DNA of 15,365 nucleotides from Planctomycetota bacterium. Lineage in GTDB: Bacteria > Planctomycetota > Planctomycetia > Gemmatales > Gemmataceae. Below the pieces are notes generated by a model, which was not told the origin of the DNA, ran no database searches, and worked only from the letters and a program-made list of their open reading frames with translations. The DNA lies in contig JAGWVO010000043.1 of NCBI GenBank assembly GCA_018970845.1, forward strand, positions 1 through 15,365. Direction: 5' to 3'. Within the stretch, counting starts at the first letter, position 1; each line of letters begins with the position of its first letter. Below are positions 1 through 7,400 of this stretch, one piece after another. A program made the position numbers and the translations under genes.

Positions 1-299
1 CGGGTGCCCTGGAACCTCTGGAATGAGACTTCAAGCCCCTGGGCCTTGAAGTGCCTCTCGAGCATCTCCTGCTGCCTGAGCATGCCGGCCGAACCGCTCA
101 CCCGCGTGCCGATGGCGCAAATGGCGGCGATGTCCTTGAGGGCGCGGGCCGAGTCGAACGGCACCTGCTGGGGGGCGGCGGGAACCCGGTCCTGCGCGAA
201 GGAGTCGGCGCGGCCTTCCCCGGGCCATTGCCGCCAGACGACGGCGCCCAACGCCACGAGCGCCAGCGCCACGATTCCCCATGTCCACCTGGTCAGCAT
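1..299 (-). CDS. M28-family peptidase / glutaminyl-cyclase-like protein, N-terminal part (cut by window edge)
   Basis: Ninety-nine codons are visible before the window edge. The protein begins with a short basic stretch and one hydrophobic segment (about residues 8-21, LTRW then IVALALVALGAVV), so it is probably a signal anchor or signal peptide placing the enzyme outside the cytoplasm. From residue about 47 (FDSARALKDIAAICAIGTR, then VSGSAGMLRQQEML and HFKAQGLEV) it matches the start of the M28 / glutaminyl-peptide cyclotransferase fold, where the 'G-R-x-SGS-x-G' and 'Q..F' pattern precedes the zinc-binding core. That core lies outside the window, so peptidase versus cyclase activity cannot be decided. 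The ATG at 299 is chosen because GGAGG sits 7 bases upstream; an in-frame ATG at 320 would add 7 residues but has a poorer site. It lies 28 bases after truB and is probably its operon partner. Confidence 0.7.
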   Translation of the reverse strand, partial: MLTRWTWGIVALALVALGAVVWRQWPGEGRADSFAQDRVPAAPQQVPFDSARALKDIAAICAIGTRVSGSAGMLRQQEMLERHFKAQGLEVSFQRFQGT

Positions 300-306
300 C
301 GCGCGG

Positions 307-311
307 CCTCC
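307..311 (-). promoter_or_regulatory. ribosome binding site of the M28-family gene
   Basis: GGAGG on the minus strand with a 7-base spacer to the ATG at 299. It decides that start over the in-frame ATG at 320, and it lies in the short gap after the truB stop, which fits a co-transcribed gene. Confidence 0.7.
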
Positions 312-327
312 GTGAGACATTCCAATC

Positions 328-1251
328 CTACTCCGCGCCCGCCCGCCGTTGGGAGGCCGAGTCGGCGGAGTGGAACACCTTCTGGGGGCGAAGCATTCCC
401 TCGCTGACATTGGCCACGGCGCGCATGCGGCCGGTGGAATCGAACACGGCCATGTCGATGAGCGCGGGCCATTCGGGCCGGGCCTCCTGGGGCCGCCCGT
501 GGCACAGGCTGTCGGCGACAGGCAGCGGAAGTTCAATCCTGGGAAGCGCCGCCACCGCGACTTCCCTGCCCCTGATGGCCGCGCGCAGCTTTTCCCGTTC
601 CCACTCGTCCCGCGGCAGGGCCGTCTCCAGGTTGAACGGCCCGATGGACTCGCGCCTGAGAGCGGTGATGTACCCGCCCGTGCCAAGGGACTCGCCGATG
701 TCGCGGGCCAGCGACCGGATATAGGTGCCCTTCCCGCAAACCACACGGATTCTCGCGATCGGCCACCGGTATTCAAGCAGGGTGATGGATTCGACCTTCA
801 CCTGCCGGGGCGAAAGATCCGGCTCGGCGCCGGCGCGGGCGATCTTGTGCGCCCGGCGGCCGGCCACGCGCACGGCGGAAAAACGCGGCGGCCTCTGCGC
901 GATGACTCCCGTGAAGCGCCCAAGCCTCCCAACGAACTCGGATTCCTCCGGGGGCGGGATTTCCGCCGCCGGGGAAACCTCGCCGTCGGCGTCGTCGGTG
1001 GTGCTGGTGAAGCCGAAGCGGATTTCCGCTGCGTAAGTCTTGGGCAACTCCTGGATGCACTCGACCAGCCGGGTGGTCCGCCCCAGGCAGGCCACCAGCA
1101 CCCCGGTAGCCATCGGGTCGAGAGTGCCGGCATGCCCCAGGGGCGACCGGCTTTTCAACCTCGCGAAGACAATGTTGAGCGCCAGCCGCGAGGTCATGCC
1201 CCCGGGCTTGTCGAGCACCAGAACGCCATCGAGGGCCTCTCCCAGCGGCAT
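328..1251 (-). CDS. truB: tRNA pseudouridine(55) synthase TruB
   Basis: A cytoplasmic enzyme that isomerises U55 of tRNA to pseudouridine in the T-loop. The family motifs appear in order: GVLVLDKPGGMTS (residues 9-21), GHAGTLDP with the catalytic Asp45, the KTY...G-x-T-x-T-x-D-x-x-GE block (about 70-90) with its base-stacking Tyr, the QRPPRFSA block (about 119), and GKGTYIRSLARDIG (about 173-186). At 307 residues it is a normal length. Two usually aromatic positions differ (RFSA for the common YSA, RRAHKIAR for the common RxYE.AR), which is mild variation. The ATG is 6 bases after the stop of the upstream SIMPL gene, and its GGAG overlaps that stop region, so translation is probably coupled. 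Identification is secure. Confidence 0.97.
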   Translation of the reverse strand: MPLGEALDGVLVLDKPGGMTSRLALNIVFARLKSRSPLGHAGTLDPMATGVLVACLGRTTRLVECIQELPKTYAAEIRFGFTSTTDDADGEVSPAAEIPPPEESEFVGRLGRFTGVIAQRPPRFSAVRVAGRRAHKIARAGAEPDLSPRQVKVESITLLEYRWPIARIRVVCGKGTYIRSLARDIGESLGTGGYITALRRESIGPFNLETALPRDEWEREKLRAAIRGREVAVAALPRIELPLPVADSLCHGRPQEARPEWPALIDMAVFDSTGRMRAVANVSEGMLRPQKVFHSADSASQRRAGAE

Positions 1252-1257
1252 CCGGGG

Positions 1258-1965
1258 CTACTCCAGGAAAAAGGCCACCGACACGGTGGCCTGGATGCTG
1301 ATCTTGCCGGGCTCGAAGGTTCCCTCCCCCGCCGCCTCGCCCCCCTGGTCCTGGACGATGTTCTGGGCCTGCGCGTTGGCGAAGTTGGCCGGATAGCCTG
1401 AAAACCTGATTTCCTGGATCGAGTAAGGCTTGCCCACCTTGGCGCCCAGCTCGGTCGCCATGGCGACGGCCTTCTCCCGCGCCGCCTTGACGGCTGACAA
1501 CCGCGCGTCGTCCATGTGCTTGCGCCGCCGCGACGAGCGCAATTGAACCTGCCCCACGCGGTTGGCGCCCGCCTCGATCGCCTTGGCGGTCACCTCGGCG
1601 ACCTTGCGGATGTCGCGGAGCGTGGCCTGCAACGACTGGCCCACCCGGTAGTGGGAGACCACCGTTGATTCCTCGCGGCCGTCCCGCTCGTTGCGGTAGA
1701 CGGGGGTGATGATCACCTGGGATGTCTGCAGGTCGCCCTCGTCGATTCCCCCCGCCTTCAATGCGGCGAGGATCACCTTCGTTTTCTCGCCGTGCTCGGC
1801 CAGGACCTCCTTGAGCTTGTTTCCCCTCAGCTCCACCTCGAAGTGCAAGTCGGCCAGGTCGGGGGCCACCCTCACCTCGGCATGGCCTGTCACCGTGATG
1901 AGGGGCGGGGCCTGCTGGCCCTGGGCGCAAGGCATCAGTACCGCCATCAGCAACGACACCACCAT
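1258..1965 (-). CDS. SIMPL (DUF541) domain exported protein
   Basis: A 235-residue protein with an N-terminal hydrophobic segment (residues 1-16, ending AQG-QQ) and then one SIMPL/DUF541 domain: ITVTGHAEVRVAPDLADL (about 23-40), the LKAGGIDEGDLQTS block (about 69-82), the YRVGQSLQATLRDI block (about 105), and the AREKAVAMATELGAKVGK block (about 162-179). The family includes YggE-like periplasmic or outer-surface proteins linked to oxidative stress, but the molecular role is not established. A TGA lies two codons before the ATG, so no longer form exists; GGAGG sits 10 bases upstream. The signal segment is odd in having no Lys or Arg before the hydrophobic core, and its Cys13 (LMPC) does not make a proper lipobox. 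It is first in a run with truB and the M28-like gene. Confidence 0.92.
   Translation of the reverse strand: MVVSLLMAVLMPCAQGQQAPPLITVTGHAEVRVAPDLADLHFEVELRGNKLKEVLAEHGEKTKVILAALKAGGIDEGDLQTSQVIITPVYRNERDGREESTVVSHYRVGQSLQATLRDIRKVAEVTAKAIEAGANRVGQVQLRSSRRRKHMDDARLSAVKAAREKAVAMATELGAKVGKPYSIQEIRFSGYPANFANAQAQNIVQDQGGEAAGEGTFEPGKISIQATVSVAFFLE
1261..1264 (-). promoter_or_regulatory. truB ribosome binding site abutting the SIMPL stop codon
   Basis: The minus strand reads GGAG-TAG-CCCCGG-ATG: the GGAG lies inside the last codons of the SIMPL gene, the TAG is its stop, and truB begins 6 bases later. This is a typical arrangement for reinitiation or translational coupling. Confidence 0.65.
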
Positions 1966-1975
1966 GATGGATCAC

Positions 1976-1980
1976 CCTCC
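1976..1980 (-). promoter_or_regulatory. ribosome binding site of the SIMPL gene
   Basis: GGAGG on the minus strand, 10 bases before the ATG at 1965 (slightly long spacing). The in-frame TGA between this site and the ATG fixes the start. The 140-base gap up to 2105 separates this gene from the divergent lipid kinase and must hold promoters for both; I could not pick out convincing -35/-10 pairs there. A GC hairpin (GGCGC-CCGC-GCGCC, 2079-2092) lies just before the kinase start. Confidence 0.5.
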
Positions 1981-2105
1981 GGGCGTCGACTTCCGCGGAG
2001 AGTCCGCGCGTGACGCCCTGTCATGATCTCCGGGTTCCATAAGTCATCAAGGGCCGGGCACCAATTTGAAGGCGGGGAGGCGCCCGCGCGCCGGGGTGGC
2101 GGGAC

Positions 2106-3026
2106 ATGGATCAAGCGGGTCCCATCTTCGTGGTCGCGCACGAGAACGCGGGGAGGGGCCGGTTTCGGGGCGCCGTCGCCGGCCTCAAGCGGGCGCTCGG
2201 GTCGGAAGACCGATACGAACCGACCCGCCACGCCGGCCATGCGCGCGAACTCGCCCGGCAAGCCGCCATCGACGGTTGGCCCGTCATTGGCGCAGCGGGC
2301 GGGGACGGCACGGCCCATGAGGTCGCCGGCGGCATCCTTGATTCCGGCCGGGACGCCACCCTCGCCGTGATGCCCCTGGGTTCGGCGAACGACTATGCCA
2401 TGGCGCTGGGACTGGCGCCGGGTTGGTGGCAAGCGCGCCGCTTCCGCCCCGTGGTCAGGCGGGTCGATGTCGGCCGGGTGAGCTGGTCGGGCCGGTCCCG
2501 GTGGTTCATCAATGGCGCGGGCGTCGGCTTCAACGGCCAGGTGACGGTCGAATCGCGCAAAATCAGCCGGCTCAGGGGCCTGATGCTCTACGGCCTGGCG
2601 GTTTGGCGGGCCCTTGGCGCGGCCCGTTCGCATGGCGACTGGCAGGTTGAGGTGGACGGCGCACGCCGGCCGGCCCGTCCCCTCATGACGGTTTCCGTGG
2701 CACTGGGACACCGCGAGGGAAACTTCACCCTGGCGCCGCGCGCCCGGCTGGACGACGGGCTTTTCGATGTCGTCGAGGCGGGCATCCTTACGGGCTGGGA
2801 GGTGGCCGGATTGCTGCCATGGCTGGCCATGGGCCGGGAAGTGGCCCACCCCAAGGTGTGGCAAGGAACCGCGCGGGCCGCGCGCGTGACGGCCGACGGC
2901 CCCGTGGCGGCGCACGCCGACGGCGAGATGCTCTGTGAACCGGGCGACGGCGTCCGGGATTTCGTGTTCGACCTATTGCCCGGGAAATTGGCGGCGCTGT
3001 GCGGCCCCGGCTTCCGGGGAGGCTAA
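2106..3026 (+). CDS. diacylglycerol kinase catalytic-domain (DagK/YegS-like) lipid kinase
   Basis: A 306-residue protein of the DAGK_cat / YegS-BmrU lipid kinase family, which phosphorylates lipid hydroxyls (diacylglycerol, phosphatidylglycerol or related) at the inner face of the membrane using ATP. The nucleotide loop GGDGT is at 65-69 in IGAAGGDGTAHEV; the second motif PLGSANDYA is at 90-98; the C-terminal half carries RARLDDGLFDVV (about 212-223) and HADGE (270-274), whose Asp/Glu correspond to catalytic or metal-binding residues of the family. There is no signal peptide or membrane segment. The ATG follows GGGGTGG by 6 bases. The lipid acceptor cannot be told from sequence. It stands alone on this strand, divergent from the SIMPL gene, and its TAA overlaps the stop of the polymerase on the opposite strand. 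Confidence 0.87.
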   Translation: MDQAGPIFVVAHENAGRGRFRGAVAGLKRALGSEDRYEPTRHAGHARELARQAAIDGWPVIGAAGGDGTAHEVAGGILDSGRDATLAVMPLGSANDYAMALGLAPGWWQARRFRPVVRRVDVGRVSWSGRSRWFINGAGVGFNGQVTVESRKISRLRGLMLYGLAVWRALGAARSHGDWQVEVDGARRPARPLMTVSVALGHREGNFTLAPRARLDDGLFDVVEAGILTGWEVAGLLPWLAMGREVAHPKVWQGTARAARVTADGPVAAHADGEMLCEPGDGVRDFVFDLLPGKLAALCGPGFRGG

Positions 3027-4282
3027 CGCGTCAGGCACGGGGTTCGCAGGCGGTAGCCGTCGCGGTCGTGGTCGAGCCGTTGGTCCAGGGCCAGGGTTGT
3101 GCCGGGGCGCACGGCCCGGAAGCCGAACCTTTCGCGGATCGCGTCGGTGGACTGCAGCAACCGGCGGCGGCGCTCGGCATCGGGGTCGGGAAACAGCGAC
3201 GCTTGGGCCGGGGAGGCCGTCAAACGCCCGAGTTCCACCCCCACGAGGCGCAGCGGCATGCGGCGGCCGGACAGCTTTTCCAAGGCGTCCCGCAGCGCCT
3301 CGCCCAGGATGGCGTCGTCGTCGACCGGCGGATCGAACCGGCGCGAGGCCTCGGCGGAGGAAAAGTCGCCGTATCGCAGGTGCAGGCGCGCCAGGCCGGC
3401 CGAGAGGCCCCGGCCGCGGGCCTCAAGCGCCGCGCGCGCCAGCAGGTAATCCAGCATGCCGCGCAGGAACGGCGGGTCGGCGGTGGGCGGGTCGAAGCTG
3501 GAGCGCCGGCTGATTGTCAGCGGGGGCTTGTCGATTCGGAGGGTGGAATGGTCGATGCCGCGGGCCAGGTCGTGCCAGCGGGCTCCCATGTCGCCGAAAA
3601 GGCCGGCGAGCAGGTGGCGGGGCGCGGCAGCCACCTCGCCCAGCCGCTCCAGTCCCAGCTCGGCAAGCCGGGCGCCCCGGGCCGAGCCGGCCCCGGGAAG
3701 CAACCCGGAGGAAAAAGGGGCCAGGAACGCCGCCTCGCCATCCTGGGGAGCCACCACCAGCGGCGACAGGGGCAGTTCGGCCGGAAGGCGGTCGAGCGAC
3801 CGCAACTGCTCCACGCGGCGATCCTTGGCGGCGTGGGTGGCCACCGAGGCGATGAAGCGGCCACGGCCGACGCCCGCGGAAACCAGCAACCCGGTCCGCT
3901 CGCGGACATTGCTCCGCAACTGCTCGGCCAAACGGGCGGCGTCGTCGAGCGCGGGGGAATCGGGGGGGGCGAGGTAAAGGTCGTCGAGGGCGGCGACCTC
4001 GACGCGCACGACCTTCTCATGGCAAATGTGCAGGATGTTCTTGCCAGCCTGCTCGTAGCGGCGGTAGTCGCCGGGAACGACGCGGAGTTCGGGACAGACG
4101 CGCCGGGCGTGGCTGAGGCTCATGGCGGTGCGCACGCCGCGCCTCTTGGCCTCATAGCTGCAGCTGGCAACCACGCCGGTGCCGACGGCAACCGGCTTGC
4201 CGCGCAGCGAGGCGTCGTCGCGCTGCTCGATGGAGGCGAAGAAGGCGTCGACATCGAGATGGATGATGGGGCGAGTCTTCAT
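3023..4282 (-). CDS. divergent Y-family (DinB/Pol IV-like) DNA polymerase
   Basis: A 419-residue translesion DNA polymerase. The palm begins with IIHLDVDAFFASIE (Asp10, Asp12 and a steric-gate Phe15), followed by ASCSYEAKRRGV (40-50) for dNTP binding, a CPELRVVPGDYRRY block (63-76), an HhH-type stretch and FGDMGARWHDLARGID (229-244), a little-finger domain with LRYGDF (302-307), and a clamp-binding QASLF (360-364). The second catalytic block is unusual: AALDDLYLA (98-105) where the family has SxDEAYLD, so the usual Glu is Asp101 and the Ser is Ala. The next motif, normally GIAPNKFLAK, is GVGRGRFIAS. It could still be active, since Asp100 and Asp101 keep both carboxylates. The ATG at 4282 is chosen because the palm starts there; the frame stays open to 4375, but that would cross the promoter. 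Related to DinB, but I leave the symbol empty given the divergence. Confidence 0.85.
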   Translation of the reverse strand: MKTRPIIHLDVDAFFASIEQRDDASLRGKPVAVGTGVVASCSYEAKRRGVRTAMSLSHARRVCPELRVVPGDYRRYEQAGKNILHICHEKVVRVEVAALDDLYLAPPDSPALDDAARLAEQLRSNVRERTGLLVSAGVGRGRFIASVATHAAKDRRVEQLRSLDRLPAELPLSPLVVAPQDGEAAFLAPFSSGLLPGAGSARGARLAELGLERLGEVAAAPRHLLAGLFGDMGARWHDLARGIDHSTLRIDKPPLTISRRSSFDPPTADPPFLRGMLDYLLARAALEARGRGLSAGLARLHLRYGDFSSAEASRRFDPPVDDDAILGEALRDALEKLSGRRMPLRLVGVELGRLTASPAQASLFPDPDAERRRRLLQSTDAIRERFGFRAVRPGTTLALDQRLDHDRDGYRLRTPCLTR

Positions 4283-4289
4283 GAACAAA

Positions 4290-4318
4290 TGTATACATCC
4301 AATTCCCGATGCCGTCAA
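4290..4318 (-). promoter_or_regulatory. sigma70-like promoter of the Y-family polymerase, predicted leaderless
   Basis: On the minus strand: TTGACG (4318-4313), a spacer of 17, then TATACA (4295-4290). The start codon's A at 4282 lies 8 bases after the last -10 base, which is where transcription should start, and no Shine-Dalgarno sequence precedes the ATG. The -10 sits within a perfect 10-base palindrome ATGTATACAT (4288-4297) that could also be an operator, though it matches no LexA box I know with confidence. Confidence 0.6.
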
Positions 4319-4327
4319 CCCGCGTCC

Positions 4328-4357
4328 TTGACGGCCATCCGTACCGATCCCTAGCCT
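4328..4357 (+). promoter_or_regulatory. weak candidate promoter for the Tex-family gene
   Basis: TTGACG (4328-4333), spacer 18, TAGCCT (4352-4357). The -35 is good and the -10 poor. It lies in the 154-base gap between the divergent polymerase and the Tex gene, about 80 bases before the ATG. Confidence 0.3.
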
Positions 4358-4436
4358 AAACCTCGCAGTTGGCACGGGGAAACAGGCGGTACCGGTCCGT
4401 CCAATTTTCCTGCCGGTGCGTCAATCGAGACGATCC

Positions 4437-7400
4437 ATGGATCAGCCATCCGAGCCCGTGGCGGCGCCCGCCGAGGGCCAGGCTCCCTCCCGAGCGGGAC
4501 AGCCGGGCAACGAATTCTCACGCATCGCCCAGGACCTGCAGATCAAGCGGGTCCAGGTGGAGGCGGTGGCGCGCATGCTCGACGAGGGCGCCACCGTGCC
4601 TTTCATCGCGCGCTTCCGCAAGGACCGCACGATGGGGCTCGACGAGCCGGCGGTGAGGCAGATCGCGCGAAGGGCCGCCTCGATACGCGCCTTCCAGGAG
4701 CGCAAGAAGAGCCTGATCGCCGGGCTCGCGCAGCAGGGCAAGCTCACCCCCGGCCTCGAGGAGGCGATCCAGCAGGCCGAGGGCCCCAAGCGGCTCGACG
4801 ACCTCACCCTGCCGTTCCGCCAACGGCGCCGCAGCCCGGCGCACGCCGCCCGCGAGAAGGGGCTGGGCCCCATCGCCGAGGCGATTTGGCTGGCCGACCC
4901 GGCGCTGACAAGCCTCGACGCCGTGCTGGGACTGTGGGCCGACCCCGACCTGAAGCTCGAGGGCGAGGCCCGCGCCGCGGCGATCAAGGCCGTGCGCGAC
5001 GGGGTGATCCACATCCTCGCCGAGGTGGTCGCCGACACCGCCGACATCCGCTCGATCCTCAGGGACATCCTTTGGGGAGGCGGGCGGCTGACGACGGCGC
5101 GCCACCCGTCGCTGGCCGAGGGCCAGGGGAACGAGTTCAAGGAGTTTTTCTCGCAGTCGGAATATCTGCGACTGTTCCCGTCCCACAAATCGCAACAACT
5201 CTTCCGCGCCGAGAAGGCCAACGCCGTCACGGTGCGCTTCGAATGGGACCACGAGGCCGCGGCCCGCGTCGTGCGCGACTTCTTCCCGCTGCACGAGCCC
5301 GAAAATCGCCCGGCCCCCTCGTACCAGGGAGGCGACAGGGGACTGGCTCCCCCCGCGTCGGCCCCCGCCGAGTCGCCGGCACCCGCGGCGGTGCCGGAGT
5401 CGCCGGCGCCCGACCTCGCGGTCGTTGCAGCTGAAAATATCCCCTCGCCCGAACCGGCGGCCGCCGCGCCGCCGGCGCCCGCCCCCCAGCCGCCGGCTCC
5501 GATACGCGAGCGGGGCAGCGTCCTGCCGCCTTTCGCCATCCAGCCCGTGCCGCCCCGGGGCCCTCGACCCGAATTGCTCGATCAGCATCCCCACGCCGAT
5601 TTCCTGAGGGAAGTGGCCAGCGACGCGCTCAACCGGCTGCTGATCCCGGCGATCGAGCGGGAGGCGCGGCGCGAATTGGGCCAGCGCGCCGAGGAGCTGG
5701 CCGCCGCCGCCTTGGGTCGCAACCTGTTCAACCGCCTGATGGCGCCGCCCTTTCCCGGCAAGCGGATCATGGGGATCGATCCCGGCTTCCGGGCCGGTTG
5801 CCGGGTCGCCGTGATCGACGAGCGCGGACGCCCGCTGGAATATGCGACGATCCAACCGCACGCGCCCCATGACAGGACGGCCGAGGCCAAGCTCAAGCTC
5901 GAGGAACTCCTGCGCAAGTTCGAGGTGGACTTGATCGCCATCGGCAATTCCAACGCCTGCCGGCCGACGGAGTTCTTGCTCTCGGACCTCTTGGCGATGT
6001 TTGGCCGCCGGCGGCGGGGTGAACCGGAACCCGTGGCTCCCGCACCGGCGCCGGCGCCCGTGAACGCGGCGCCAGAACCGCCCGAGCCCGCGGCTGACGC
6101 GCCCGCGGCGCCTCCAGCCGAGGCCCCGGCGGCTTCCGAATCATCCCCCGCGGAGGTTCCATCCACCGCCGGCGAAACCCCGGCACCGGTGGCGGAGGAG
6201 ACGCCGCTGGTTTTCCCTCCCGCCGCCGAAGGCGTGGAAAAGCCGGCCGCGCCCGAACCCGCGCCCGCGAACCTGCCGCCGCCCGTTCCCCCGGTCGATT
6301 TGTCCGGGCTACCCGAACCCAAGGAACACCTGGCCTTCTGTGTCGTCTCGGAAGCGGGGATCCCCGATCCCGAGGATGACTTGCGCGGCGTCGAGGCCGG
6401 TCTTCGCCTTGCCGTTTCCATCGCGCGCCGCCTGCAGGATCCTCTTGTCGAGCTTTCGAGAATCGAGCCGCAGCAACTGGCATCGGCGTCGTATCCGTTC
6501 GACACGAACTCCCGCGTGCTGCGCGATGTGTTGGCCGACACGATCGAAAGCGCCGTTGGCGCCGCCGGCGCCGACCTCAACCATGTGAACCTGAACCTTC
6601 TTGGGAGAATCAGCGGCCTCAATCCCGTCCTTGCGCGCGAAGTCATCGCGCGCAAGGGCGGACTGCCAGGCCAGAAGTTCAGTTCCCGCGAGCAATTGCG
6701 GGAGGTGCCCGGCATCGACCAGGCCAGGTTCGACCTGGCCGCGGGATTTCTCAAGGTCGAAAGCGGCAGCGAACCCCTCGATGGAACCTGGATCCATCCC
6801 GAGCAGTACGCCGTGGCACGAAGGGTTCTCACCGCGGCGGCGGTCGACCCTTCCGACCTTGCCAAGCCCGAACTTCGCGACGCGGTGGCGGCCAAGCTGG
6901 GCCAACTCGACCTCGGGGCGCTGCACGACAGCCTTCGGCAGGCGGCCCATTCGGGTGAGCTGGCCTGCGCGCTTCCCAGCCCCGCCAGCCTGGCCGACAT
7001 GGTGGGCGCGCTTGCCCGCCCGGGACGCGATCCGCGCCTTGACCACGACGCTCCCGTGCTGCGCCAGACGGTGCAGACCATCGACCAGCTCACCCCGGGA
7101 ATGGAACTTCGCGGCACCGTGCTCAATGTCGTGGAATTCGGCTGCTTCATCGACATCGGCATGCGCGAGGCCGGGCTGGTGCACATCAGCCAATTGGCGA
7201 ACCGGTTCGTCCGGAACCCGTTCGAGTACATCGCCGTGGGCGATCTCGTGAGGGTGTGGGTTCTTTCGGTGGACCGCGAACGGTCACGCGTATCCCTGAC
7301 GATGATCGCCCCTGGTTCCGAGCGGCCGCGCGGCGAGCGACAACCGGCCGAGCCGCAGCAGGCGCGTCCGCCACGGCCGCCAAGGGGAGAAGGCCCGCCC

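Noticed and set aside
773..1975. A 400-codon minus-strand frame overlapping truB and the SIMPL gene in another phase
   Set aside because: Crosses two good genes of the same strand and reads as Gly/Arg/Pro-rich noise.
2079..2092. GC hairpin GGCGC-CCGC-GCGCC before the lipid kinase as a riboswitch or terminator
   Set aside because: A 5-base GC stem is common in such GC-rich DNA and nothing else supports a regulatory role.
4283..4375. N-terminal extension of the Y-family polymerase
   Set aside because: The 31 extra residues have no family match and would translate across the -35/-10 pair; the palm motif begins right after the ATG at 4282.
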